Shown one piece after another: positions 44,020 through 56,100 of a stretch of DNA of 64,000 bases. Location: positions 454,047-518,046 of the forward strand of contig MU270037.1 of NCBI GenBank assembly GCA_021432635.1. The letters run 5' to 3'. A program made the translations under genes and the position numbers. The notes under the pieces are model-generated. The model was not told the origin of the DNA. It did no database searches and was given only the letters and a program-made list of their open reading frames with translations. Source of the stretch: Thozetella sp. PMI_491. Lineage: Eukaryota > Ascomycota > Sordariomycetes > Chaetosphaeriales > Chaetosphaeriaceae. Within the stretch, counting starts at the first letter, position 1; each line of letters opens with the position of its first letter.

Positions 44020-44806
44020 ATGAGAGTAGCTCAGGTGCTCAACCCCTTTGCTAATGGCCTTATTCTTGCCGGCATATCCACATACTTCTTTGCTGGCCAT
44101 ACGAGTGCCGGGCATGGAGATGCTGGTGGTAGTGGCTGTACTTTCTCCATCTCCTCCACCGGAGGAATTGCTTGCCCTGCCGGGCAGCTCTCCGATGGCC
44201 AAATCCGCTTGAACGGCACTGAGCCAACGGCAGAGTTCACTATAAATGACGGGCAGATCACGGATGCGAGCGGCCGTGGCTGTATTGTAACGGGTAAGCG
44301 AAGATCCTGATGTAGAATTTTCTCTAAGAAACTCCGACCAACATTATCACGCTTCAGATGCACCTACTACCCAATACCAGTGCGATGAAGGAAAGTCTCC
44401 CGTATCTAGATTTGCGATTGGTGCAGACAACACGTTGAGCTACAACGGAAACTCGAAGTTCTGGGTGTGCCCGGCCACTGACACGGAGTACAATGTCTAC
44501 ATCGACCCCGACTTTGGACAAACAAAGTGTTTCCCAGTTGGTCTGACGGCCAGTGGCTGTGGGGCTCGGATCCCATCCTGCTCTGCTGTGTGGCAGACGA
44601 CTACTTATACCGTCGCGGTTCCTGTAACCGAGGTATCGACGGTCACGGTGACGGAAAATACTGTATGTTCGGTATCCTCGAAGCCGATATCGTCCTCCAA
44701 CTGGACCTTGGGCACTACTTCTCCAGTCTGTCACAAGTGCAAAGGTACGTCCACTTTGGTGTCGATTCATCAAAGTTCCTCATCGCCCAGTTCAGGTTGG
44801 AAATGA
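44020..44806 (+). CDS. Secreted PIR-like cell-wall protein
   Basis: Two exons, 44020..44293 and 44358..44806, intron 64 nt, 240 aa. An N-terminal hydrophobic stretch after the start (LILAGISTYFFAG) suggests a secretion signal. The mature part shows FTINDGQITDASGRGCIVT, then QYQCDEG, DNTLSYNGNSKFWVCP, EYNVYIDPDFGQTKCFPV, matching the PIR1-like C-terminal domain found in covalently linked cell-wall mannoproteins (Cys-rich, with FTLxDGxLxDxxGR and a YNVY/YNLY block). A Thr/Val/Ser-rich tail follows, as in wall proteins. A second intron from 44743 (gtacgt) to 44786 (cccag) would replace the last residues and is equally compatible with frame, so the C-terminus is uncertain. Confidence 0.78.
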
Positions 44807-45723
44807 AGAATCGCTGCACAAATGCCCTGGACGAGGAATAGCTCATATAGTTATACAGTCTTATAGCCGCGCGCGCTGGTGGGACCAACTAGTAATTAGC
44901 GTTTAGTTTAGTCAAATCTCACTCTGGAAATTACTATATATTAGGTATTCTATTGCGACGTGTGGAGATCCCCTTGCACCGGTCAGACTATGTGTGTCCC
45001 CTAGGGGGCCAAACTAAAAGCTGAGAGAGGGTCAAAGTGGTTGATCCCCTACCAGCTTTGTTGGTTTGAACCCCATGACACCTTTTTTTGACTCCTGCAA
45101 GCTGTAATCTCGATTTGGAGGATACGACCCGCCAGCGCAGTAGTGTGGCGGACGAATTTGCGACTATGGTTCATGCTCACGACCCTTTCGATCCGCCTCG
45201 CTCCAAAAAGGCCATTCGCATTCGCGCAAGTTAACACTCTTCGTCCATGCCCGTGATTCGAAATCTTCCAAAAAAAAAAATAGGTTGATGCCTTGGGCAG
45301 GGTCCTAGCTTCTATCTCTACCTAGCGACATAACCAACCTCTGAGAGATGAACGGCGGCTCTGGGCTGTCTCCCAAGGCAGCGATGCCTGAGCTGCATAG
45401 CAAACATCGGGAGCAGACGAAAATGGCACATGCCTCGGGAAGCGACTCAATAGCTCTGGTTAACCCACATACATTCGGCAAATACAGCTGCAGTAGCTCA
45501 GCCAGGGAGGGTTGGCCAGGGTCAAGACCAATATTGCAATTACCGGGGTTTAAGAGCCACCGTGTGGGTTTCGCTTATATATTTCAGCCAGCGCCCAGCC
45601 TCGCAGTAGCAACATCCATCCGCCCTGCCACAACTTCCAGGAGAGCATCAACATCGGCTTGTCCACAATGTCCGATAACCTGGAAAAAGGTAAATATAGC
45701 CCCTACCCATCCACAGGTGTCCC
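44807..45723. other. Intergenic, about 0.9 kb
   Basis: Holds an 11-base A run at 45270-45280. A GGTTTGAACCC motif near 45060 recalls a tRNA T-loop but no cloverleaf can be folded. The 132-codon ORF at 45348..45746 has no domain and overlaps the kinase-like gene start. Confidence 0.45.
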
Positions 45724-48550
45724 ATGCCTGCCTTAGCCCCGACTAAAAGTATCCTACCACTGGAAGAAACTCATTTAGACCCTGCTGCCGATACCCTCGG
45801 TCCGACCGACTCGCCACCGACTATCAAGACGGAACCTACCTCAATCTCGCTAGATGATGATACATCGGGTACGATAAAGTGTCTTTTAGTGAAAATGGAG
45901 CTCTTCACTGACTTCTTCAGCTTCCTCTGGGATGGTTCCTTTGCAGCCGCCGGCTACGGCTAGACATGGAATCCTAACGGTTGAAGTGTCCTGCGCCCGT
46001 GGCCTGAATCTAGACAACGTATCCGAGCTGATACGCGAGAACGAACTCCTTACGCTCGATCGACGTGTTATTTGTGCGGTCCTGGAATACGGCAAAGCCC
46101 GCGTCTTTTCTCAGGCTACATCCAGCTTCTACAGAAGCAGAAGAGACGAGGTGAATATTTTTTGGCCAGGAACCGGGCATTGGACTGGGAAGAGCTCGAG
46201 GTTCAAATTTGACGTTTTTGATTCTTCCGATCTGTCGATCTACTTGTTCGAACGAAAGTTCGATGCCCCGGCGGGACGCCAAATCACATTTCTCGGACTG
46301 GTGAAGTTTAGCCCCTTCCTGGAGGCCTGGATTCCGGGCAAGCAGTGGGTAGACGTCCAACGCGGTACCGGCAAAGTAGAAATCAAGGTTTCTTGCTCGG
46401 AAGAACGAACACCACCTCTGGATGACCCGAAAGTTTGGACTGTCCGCCGAGACCTTCAATTGGGCGACCTTCTCCCCGTCGAAAAGAAGAACACGGACCG
46501 AGTTTTCTCCATGACAACAATTCGCGCAAATGACGCCGTGGTTGGGTTTCCGGCAGACCACCGCCTTTTCTCTCGAACCCACATAGAACACCCCTTTATC
46601 TCACCGCTTGAATTTGTCTTCAAAACGCCAGAGGGGCTTAGCCTCCTCTCACCCCTGGCTAGCGGCGGACACCTCTTCTCTTACCTTCAAAGAGAGCGAC
46701 AATTTGGAGTCGACAGGGCAATCATTCACGCTGCAGAGCTTACTTGCGTCCTGGAATACCTGCACGGCAGACATGTGATTTTGGGAAGTCTGCGGCCGGA
46801 GCACATCGCTTTGGATCCCTTTGGCCACCTCAGTCTCTGCAACCCACACCTTTTTGAGATCGAGGCGACCAGCCATGATCAAGTTGTGCCTGGAAATCCG
46901 GAGATCCCCGCCCCCGAGCTCCTCCTCGGGCAAGAGTCATCGAAGGCGTCTGACTGGTGGAGTTTGGGTGTGGTTCTCTATGAGATGTTGACCGGAATAC
47001 CTCCGTTCTATCACCAGGACGCAAAGGAGCAGGAGCGACAGATCATAAACGAATGTCCTAAACTGCCCCAGGGTGTACCAAGTGCCGCTGAGAATCTTTT
47101 ACTTAAGCTTCTCGAGAAAGACCCTGCAACGCGATTAGGGGCAAACGGGGCTGCGGAGATCAAATCCCACGAGTTCTTTCGCCATATGAATTGGCCGGGT
47201 CTTACGGAGCGAAGGCGCGAGGCCCTCTTCAGCCTCACCTACGATCTTCCACCCTTTAAAGTGAAACCGGATAACCTCCCGGAATCCAGGGGATATGGAT
47301 ACTACGAGACAGGAAAGCAAAGAGTATCTGAAGGAGTCGTTGAGAAACAGATTAGCTGCATTGGTTTCAACTTCTGGTACCCGGCTGAAGAGAAAGATGA
47401 AGACCATACGCGATACAAGACTATATCGAAGCCCGAAGGTGATGACTGGGATCTAGTGTGGGATTCGAACGCTGGAGAATTCTTCTTCAACAGCCGACTT
47501 ACTGGCGAGAAACGACGAGCCTGGGGCAATAAACAAGACGACGCTGTCCGATGCGGCGGCAAATCCGCTCCCCAGGGACCACTTCCTACTCAGAACCAGA
47601 GAAAGGACGCTCTCGAGGTCGCCCTGAAGGCTGGATATAGTAACCGCATAGTGTCGCAAATCCTTGCATTTGATGTCGACTTAAACGACGCAACTCTCCA
47701 TCGCATGCATGAAGCCCCTAGACAACGGTACATTCCAGGTCCCTTGAACAACAGGAGCGGGACGTGGCTAACACCATTGGAATGGGCTGTTGACATTGAG
47801 AATGTCGAGCTTGTTCAAATATTCCTGGAGCGTGGCGCTGATGCCGACTATTCCACCTATCGGAGAGACGGACTTGCTCTGATCAGGGCGGTCAAGAGAA
47901 GAAACCATACTCTCATCGATATGCTGCTGCCCAGATCCACCCGAGTCAACTCGACCAGAGCTCTTTGCCACGCGGTGGAAGCCCAGGATGTGGCAACAGT
48001 GACGAAGCTCCTCGAAGATGGTGTGCTTCCCAACTTCGAAGAGTCAGACCTCCAATTCCACCCCCCACCGCAGTGTGGTGCGTTTATTTCTTTTCCATTG
48101 AACCTTGGGCCGTCTCTTGACCCAGAAAACTTTACGCCTCCTCTCGTCCGGGCGGCAAGACTCGGTAACTTAACTCTAGCCCGGTTGCTGCTGGCACGTG
48201 GTGCCGACGCCAATGCCCCTTATCACGCTCTTGATTATCCTGACCCACGTGGTCTACGCAAAGCCTGGGAAGGCCCAATGCCAAGAATATATTTTACGTC
48301 TGGCAGAGCGGCCCAGTTAGCAACGGAGTTGGGACATTTCGATATCGCAGAATTACTACTCGATAGTAGTGCGGATGTCAGTCTACCCCTCCCGGCTGCC
48401 ATGCCGGGACATACGTGTACCTCAATTCCAAGATCTGTTTATGTCAAGGTGACAGCAGGTTTGGATTTAATGGATTCCGCAAGAGAAGGAAAGACTGCTT
48501 TGGGTAGTGGCACAGACAGGGTCGCCTATGGCCACCGTGGATATCTCTAG
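45724..48550 (+). CDS. C2 - SCH9-like pseudokinase - ankyrin repeat protein
   Basis: Two exons, 45724..45868 and 45921..48550 (52-nt intron), 924 aa; the splice joins TSISLDDDTS to the frame of MVPLQPPATARHGILTVEV. Order: a disordered N-terminus; a C2-like domain (GILTVEVSCARGLNLDN to GKVEIKV); an AGC kinase fold with the C-lobe well kept (APELLLG, SDWWSLGVVLYEMLTGIPPF, KDPATRLGANGAAEIKSHEFF, then a PPFKVKPD tail) as in SCH9; and at least four ankyrin repeats at the C-terminus (e.g. VQIFLERGADAD, ARLLLARGADANAP). Catalytic residues are gone: no G-x-G loop, beta-3 Lys is Thr (about 247), HRD Asp is Ser (about 338, GSLRPEH), DFG is NPH (about 356). A scaffold or allosteric role is inferred. The N-terminal start is the first Met; earlier exons are possible. 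Confidence 0.88.
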
Positions 48551-49625
48551 GCTGTCTACTATGACTAAGGTATCGGTTACTATGCTCCACATCTAGGCTA
48601 TCATTAGTAGCAAGTTGTGTTTAGACGTGTCGATCCTATTGTAATTATGATAAATTTGTGACATGAATTCACGTGGCCCTAACCCTTCGAAAAGCAGCTC
48701 ACATTGCCACTTCGAACTCGCACTTAAGTTATCTAGAGTCAAGTATAGGCAGATACCTATGAACACCCGATACGCATAATTCATCTATCTTCAGTACTCA
48801 TCCTTTCCAGACTCTCAGAGAGTAACATACCAAAACACGGCCATAATGCGACCCGCGGCAGCAGTCTACATCCTTAGTTGGCCAGTCGCGGTGACTAGCA
48901 CTACTTCGCTAATCGTGTGCCGTGTGCCATCTCCCCTCACATTTCTCTCTAAAATACGCTCCATTGCCCGGTACCGGGTCGTTACGCACAGCTTGTGATC
49001 AACTTCAGTGGACCCGGGTCCGCCTACTGACCTCTCCCGTAATGAAACTTGTCCTTGCCTTAGCCTTTGTCGCATTCACTGTCACCTATTGGTGTTTGTT
49101 GGGTGCTTGGGTTAGAATCCGTAAGCTAGCGACTTGTATCGGCGGAGAAATAATTCGCTCCTCGCGAGCCATATCGCCACGACGGGGGTTCTCCACCTGC
49201 CTGCCATCTGCCTGTTGTCGGTTCGGCCCCGACAGGAAAGTTTCGCGGTTGGATCGGCGATGCCTACCACCTGGAAGGCTGGATGGCACAGAATATGCAT
49301 CGCTTATGCCGTCTGTATCGCTAATGCCGTTTCTGCATGTTACACGATGCCTTTGCCAGGTTCGGTATCCCGATTGGTGAAGAGGGAAGTAGCAGGGGTA
49401 TAATCCTCCCGCAAAATAATCCGTACCACCCACTCGTGCGCAATGGTACGTCATAGTGCTAGAATCTTATCACTTCCCCATTTGACGATGATATCGCCGG
49501 GGCAGGTATTTGCGGCGTATAGCCCCGAGGGTGCGGTGACATCCGATGTTATTATCTACTAGATGCTACGAGCTACTTTGACGTTCATGCTGAAGATTGA
49601 TCGAACGCTACAGCCAGGAAGGATC
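48551..49625. other. Intergenic, about 1.1 kb
   Basis: No assignable gene. A short frame from 49041 starts with a hydrophobic stretch (KLVLALAFVAFTVTYW) but does not continue into a recognisable protein. Promoter of the permease is at the right end. Confidence 0.4.
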
Positions 49626-51878
49626 ATGGCAGACCGTGAAATTGGTGGCACAATGTCCACGGAGTCCCAATCTCAGCCCCCCAGCAAATTGGTCGTCTCA
49701 TCTGACGTCCGGCCAGAGCCGTCCTGTGATTCTGACGATGGCTTGCTGTTGCAGCTAGGCTACAAGCAGGTATAGGCATATTCTTATGCGGTGACAAGCA
49801 TCGGGCCCTAATGCATGAGGAAATAGGAATTTCGACGTGAATTCACGAGATGGAGCACCCTATCCTATGCAATATCTATCCTAGGCGTTCTAGGTTCCGG
49901 TAAGCTCTCATGCTGTATCTACATGCTTTGCGCTATTTCCTCGTCGCTGCTAACAATAACAGTGCCGGCCACTTGGGGTACGCCTCTTATCTCAGGCGGT
50001 CCTGCAACTGCAATATGGACCTGGTTTGCAGGCTCCTTTTTTGCCCTCTGCCTTGCGCTCTCCAGTGGGTAGAATCAATCTTGACAGAATGAAGATCCGG
50101 AGACACATGCTAACAGCATAACCTATAGTTGCCGAACTTATCTCCGCGTACCCGACCGCAGGAGGAATGTACTATGTCACAAAACATGTTTTCCCTCCGG
50201 AGAAGGTTCCTCTTGCTGCGTGGGTAATTGGGTGGTCCAACTTTCTCGGCCAGTGAGTATCCGGCCTGAATACGATGGCATGCCTTGAGAGACAACTCTA
50301 ACGATCATTGCAGAGCAGGCGGCGTCGGTGAGTGCCAACCTGGCGCGGAACTGAGCGTGACTGACACCTATCTTGTTGCAGCTAGCGTTGCCTACAGTGT
50401 GTCTCAAATGGTACAAGCCTCTGACAGCCTAAGTTTTATTGACGACTGACGTCTCTTCTAGACACTCGCAGCGGTATCAATGGGCTCAGTCCAGGATGAC
50501 GGCATGTTTTCGTACTCACCGTAGGTACAACGCTTGAAAACATCAGCCCGCATTTGTCGGTTAACAACCGTCCAGGACGCCTCAGATCACGGTCGGGCTT
50601 AGTATTGCCGTCCTAATATGCCACGGGATTTTATGTTCCTTCCCGTCACGAACATTGTCTAAAATGATCCGCTGGTTTGCTCCTATCAATAGTAAGTCAG
50701 CCTATTGTCATAAATATCACCCCTATCCCTAGCTCGTAATTTAGATAGGTCTGATCGTTGTAGTTATTGGCTCTGTCGTCGTTTCGATCGCATTATTGAT
50801 CCTATCACCAAATAAACCACCAGCCAGCGAAGTATTCGGAACCATAACCGATGGATCTGGTTGGAACAACCACGGGTTTTCGTTCCTCATCGGCTTCCTC
50901 TCGGTCGCGTGGGTCATGACAGATTACGATGGCGTTGGCCATGTGTCCGAAGAACTCCACAATGCGTCTACCAGTGCGCCAGCCGCCCTGATAGTTGGGA
51001 TCGTTGTTACCTGGGTGAGCAACGCTACGTTATATCTTATTGTTGATCATACTAGCCACGGCGAATAACCTCTAATATCGTGTCAGGTTTCTGGCTGGCT
51101 CCTCAATGTAGCCCTCGGATTTGGTACGGGCGACATGGAAGGCATCCTATCCTCGCCGATGGGAAACCCAGCCGCGCAGGTTTTTTTCAACGCAGGTGGT
51201 CGAAACGGCGGCATCGCCATGTGGTTCTGGGTGATTCTAGTTCAGTTCTTCACGGGCATGTCGGCCATGTTGGCAAATACTCGGACCTGCTTCGCCTTAG
51301 CCCGGGATGAAGCGTTTCCGTTCTCCGGGTAAGTGACGCGTGCGGCGGTACTTGAAAATTCCACTGACTTGGAGGATCTCTCGGTCAGAACGCTACGGAA
51401 GATGAACAGCCACACACAAACGCCACTCTATAGCGTCTGGGCAGTTGTGGTGTTCTGCTGCCTCATGAATTTGATCGGCCTAGGAAGTGCACAGACTATT
51501 AACGGCATCTTCGGCATCACTGCGCCGGCGATGGACCTGAGCTACATAGCCGTGATTGCTGCTCGCCTCTACTACGCCAAAAGCCATCCCGTCACACCAG
51601 GTCCATTCCGACTGGGCCGCCTTCAGAAGCCCGTGAACGTGATTGCGATTGTATGGACCTTATTTATTTCAGTAATTCTCTTTTTCCCTCCCACCTATCC
51701 CGTAACGCCAGAGAACATGAATTACGCTATTGCGATTGCTGGTGCCGTCGCCCTGCTATCTTTGTCGTGGTGGTATGCTGGGGCTCGGAGGTGAGTATTC
51801 CCTACCTGGCCACCGAATACAAGGCTAAGTCTCCCAACTTGCAGATATTACGTAGGACCAAGGACTGAGAACTACTAA
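49626..51878 (+). CDS. APC-family amino acid/choline/GABA permease
   Basis: Twelve exons: 49626..49769, 49827..49899, 49963..50064, 50129..50252, 50314..50327, 50382..50410, 50462..50520, 50576..50691, 50749..51014, 51087..51328, 51389..51790, 51845..51878; 534 aa, every junction in frame. The spliced protein runs LGYKQEFRREFTRWSTLSY, GSVPATWGTPLISGGP, IAELISAYPTAGGMYYVT, GQAGGVASVAYSVSQM, TDYDGVGHVSEELHNAS, NSHTQTPLYSVWAV and ends YYVGPRTENY, typical of fungal choline/GABA/amino acid permeases of the APC superfamily with about 12 membrane segments. The plasma membrane is the likely site. One exon is only 14 nt. The substrate cannot be fixed; the position beside an NRPS locus may be chance or may supply a precursor. 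Confidence 0.9.
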
Positions 51879-53100
51879 GGCGGCGCACTATGGTTTCCCA
51901 GCCTACAGCGCTACGCCTTTTTACGGCACGAAAGATGGAGACTGGGTAAACATTCGGGAAATTATTGTCTCTATTTAAGGTTACGAGCAATATGTCCAGT
52001 GGAGGCTAGAACCCCTGTACAACGTAGAGCGATCTCTAAGCCTACGTAAAGGTATACTGGGGAGACATTCTATTATCCTAATAGAAATTACTAAGCCTAC
52101 CATAACCCGGGTCCGCGTGAAGTTGACGGCAGGTTATAGGTACTTCTGAACCTGCTAAGTAATTCATCCAAGAGCCGTCGAGCTCATCCCTCGCTCTATG
52201 ATCCCTGTTGCCAACTTGATACAGTTAAGACTTTGAAATGTCACCTTAGCGAAGCTGATGATTCTGCAGCTGTGTTTCGGGCAATTTCGCCCCCGACCTT
52301 CAGGCAGACACCCCACGAAGTGTAAGGGTACAGCACTAGCACACTGAGCCAAACACTACAAAAGTGGAACGCTGTGCAGTCAAGCGCTGCACCGCTGCTA
52401 GTGGCTTTATAAACCTACACCGCTGCTAGTGGCTTTATAAACCTACACCGCTACTTCACGTCCTGTACACGAAGCTTGGCGGCGCGGTAGACCATGGCTG
52501 CCTGCTCGATATCCGCGTGGTCGCCGAGAACCCGACACAAGCCGAAACTCGAGAACAGTAGAGAGCGAAGGGCACCGAGCGTTTGTACCAAACTGGAAAC
52601 GGGAACTCTCAAGCGATAGAAGGATGAGGATTCCCGGGGGGCATTGACGCAAAGTCTCGGCGCTTACTAGGCAAGTCGTTAGCGCTGAGACAACCCGCCG
52701 CTCGTGTGCGGCTAGCCCTGCACTCATGGCTCAATGTAAATCGCTATTAATCACGCACTTTCTCAGATTTCTTTCAAAGTCGTATTATATCATGTTGCCT
52801 GCCGGGGCGGCGGCATTCGGCCGCTCTCAAGAGTGGTCGGGGGATTCGCATCCTGGAACATTTCTCGAGGTAGCGAGTGTCTAATCGCTATGATCACGCC
52901 TGCCAAGCCTAAGCTCCGCCGTATAGTCTCAAAAGCCTGACACTGTGCTGTTTGAAGCAGAAATCTTGGCTTTGAAAGCAGTTGGCCATGTAGCAATCTG
53001 CTCATGTGATCCTAAAACGGGGATACCTTTAGAATCGCCCAAAGGTTGGACAGCAGCACGAAGACCTTCCCCTCATTGAGAAACACCTGTACGAGCAATT
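51879..53100. other. Intergenic upstream of the NRPS
   Basis: About 1.2 kb. Contains the 28-bp tandem repeat at 52391-52452. A 94-codon minus-strand ORF at 52443..52727 has Arg-rich, frame-artefact composition and is not annotated. Confidence 0.45.
52391..52452. repeat. 28-bp tandem repeat, two full units plus partial
   Basis: Units 52391-52418 and 52419-52446 are identical (ACCGCTGCTAG ... AAACCTAC) followed by a six-base partial third unit. Each unit contains TTTATAAA, a TATA-like core. Confidence 0.95.
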
Positions 53101-56100
53101 ATGGTTACCACAATCGACCGCACACGCTTCCAGCTTGTTCTAGAGTGGAACAAGGAGCTGCCACAATGTCCAGAGAGCCCGGTGCACCAACTCATCCATG
53201 AGCGTGCAGCAGCGCAACCTAACCAAGAGGCTGTTTGCTCTTGGGATGGTAGCCTCACCTACTCAGAGCTTGACAATCTCTCATCGCGTCTCGCCAGTCA
53301 TCTTATTACGCTCGGTGTAGGACCTGAAGTCATAGTCCCGCTATGCTTTGAGAAATCACGATGGGCTGTTGTTGGCATACTCGCCGTGCTCAAGGCGGGT
53401 GGGGCGATTTTACCCTTCGAAGTCTCTCAATCCGTGGCCCGACTTAAGACCATCGTGAGCCAGACACAGTCCAGAGTGGTTCTCTCCTCTCCATCACGAT
53501 TGTCTGTAGCGAGAGAGCTTGCAGAACACGTCGTATTAGTGGATGAAGAGACAATGCAGCGTCACAAGGTTATTCTATCGGCATACCCTGCCACCGGGTC
53601 CAATATGGCATATATAATTTTCACTAGTGGAACCACCGGTATTCCCAAGGGGGTGATGATTGAGCACGCCCAAATAGCAACGACCGTCGTGCACATGGGG
53701 CAGAAACTCGGCCATCCAGCTAAACCGAGGGCTTTTCAGTTTGGCTCTTATGCTTTCGACTCCTGCATAACGGATATATTCCCAACTCTGGTTTATGGTG
53801 GAACGGTTTGCATCCCTTCTGAATGGGAGCGCGAGAATGATGTTGCGGGAGCCCTGCGGCGAATGAAGGTTACATTTGGCAAATTCACTCCATCGCTTGC
53901 GGGCAGCATCGTCATCGAAAATGTACCTACGCTCACAACCCTGGTTCTCGGTGGCGAGAGCGTTCCACCTGCGCTTGTCGAACGATGGGCATCCAAGCTC
54001 AAGCTAATGCTGGTTTATGGGCCGACGGAATGCAGCGCAATCTGTTTCCATTGTGATGCGTCTACCCATGAGCTCGCCCGTGGTGAGATTGGGGTTCCTG
54101 TCGGTTGTCGCCCATGGATAGTCAAACAAGATGACTGGAACACCCTTGCGGAGATCGGAGAGGAAGGGGAGCTTCTAATTGAGGGTCCCGTAGTTGGTAG
54201 AGGATATCTCAACAACACGGCCAAGACAAACGAGGTCTTCATTCGGAATCCAGCTTGGATGGAACCACTCATTGGCCAGAAAAACTCACGCCTGTACCGG
54301 ACAGGCGACCTAGCAACGTATCTAGATGATGGAACCGTCTGCTACAGAGGCAGAATTGACAGCCAAGTAAAAATCAGAGGCCAGAGAGTGGAGATGGAAG
54401 GCGTCGAGAAGAAATTGCAGGAGTGCCTCGCCGAAGCAGACGATACTGAAGCAACAAAGGTCGTTATTGAGGCGATAACACCCCCAAGCCTCATAAGCAA
54501 GCACTTGGTAGCTTTCGTGTGCCGGACCGAATCTGACCACTTCGGTTCCCTGGGTTGGGACGACCAACTGGCCCCAACAATCATGACGTCAATTCCCGAG
54601 CAGCGACGCTTCTCAGCCTTTGTGTCTGTGATTCGCTCGAAGCTCGAGCTTATCTTGCCTCCGTACGCCGTTCCCACAATTTGGATACCTATAAAGGAGA
54701 TCCCATTGCTTCAGGTGTCAACCAAAGCAGATCGGAAACTACTGCGCGCCATCATTTCAAACCTGACAACGAAACAACTTGCCACCTTCACTACCATACC
54801 TCCTTCCAATGGCTCGTCCGGGAAGGCAACAGAGATTGGAACCCGATTGCGAGACCTTTGGGCTGAAGTTTTCACAATCCCCTCTTCTACGATTGAGGCC
54901 GACGACAACTTTTTCTCTCTGGGTGGCGATTCCGTCATGGCCATGCGCCTGGTTTCGATCGCGCGGAGCCGGGGCTTTAGCATGACGGTCAGGGAGGTGT
55001 TTGCTGCGCCGATACTGGAAGACATGGCGTTAACGTTGAAGGAGGCTACTGAGGAGGTTGACCTCCCGCCATTTTCGCTAATTGACGGCCAGACACTGGG
55101 CGTTGCTTCGCTTGTGCAACTGGGAGCGTCCCAGTGCGGTATCGCGGTTGAAGAGGTCGAGGATATCTATCCGTGTTCTTCGATGCAGCTCCATTATGCC
55201 ACTGGGTACCATGAAGCTAATAAGAATGTCGGCTCTGAGCCGTGGAACTGGCAGTCGCAAATCATCTTTTCTCTTCCCCCAGAGATAGACCTCAACAAGT
55301 TCAAAGGAGTATGGGATTCGACCATCCGCCGGCATCAATCACTACGAACTCGTCTGATAAACACGCCGAGTGGTATTTTCCAGCTCGTCGTATCTCCCGC
55401 GGTCCCAGTAGTATGGGAGCAGGGGATTGAATTACAGAAATACCTTCAGGATGACACTTCCCCGAGCCGGAACATGAGATTCGGCGACCCCCTTATCCGC
55501 TTCGCCACCGATGGGCCCGGAGGCGATAGGACCTTTGTAATCACAGCGCAGCATATCATATGGGACGCATTCTCATTCAGCCTGCTATTCAAGGAGATCG
55601 AGGCCGCTTATTTTAATGATATAATCCAGGAGAAGCTACCGGCAATGAATAGGTTCATTAAGTTTATCACCACCGCGGACAAGGAGGCAGCGTGCGAATT
55701 TTGGACTGCACACCTTGAGGGGGCAGACACAACACAGCTAGCAGAGTTCTCTAGGGAGAAACGCACTTTCGACGTAGCCGAAGAGAAGATGATTACGAGC
55801 CTTCCTAGCTTTACCTCGATGGCAGACTACACTCTTTCTACCATGATCGAGGTCGCAGCCGCTTTTGCCATCTGCAGCAAGTTCGGTGGATCCGATGTTA
55901 TCTTCTACTCGGATCGCTTGGGTAGGAACCTGCCAGTTGAGGGGATCCAAGACCTCCGAGGTCCAACGACTCTATTCCTCCCGGTGCGAATCCACCTGAA
56001 CGGCGAAGAATCTGCGGCTAGCCTGCTCAGGCGTACCCAGGACTTTCAGAGGGCCATGATGCCTCACGAGCATTTGGGGTGGCTGGAGCTGCGCGAGATG

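Noticed and set aside
45049-45075. GGTTTGAACCC resembling a tRNA T-loop
   Set aside because: Flanks do not form T-stem, acceptor stem or anticodon arm.
45348-45746. 132-codon ORF before the pseudokinase gene
   Set aside because: No domain, not in frame with the pseudokinase; the only intron that would link an ATG at 45668 would be about 25 nt, too short.
48866-49454. Overlapping ORFs on both strands of the region before the permease
   Set aside because: None continues into a recognisable protein; composition looks like chance frames in promoter DNA.
52443-52727. 94-codon minus-strand ORF upstream of the NRPS
   Set aside because: Arg/Ser-rich composition, no recognised domain, overlaps a tandem repeat.
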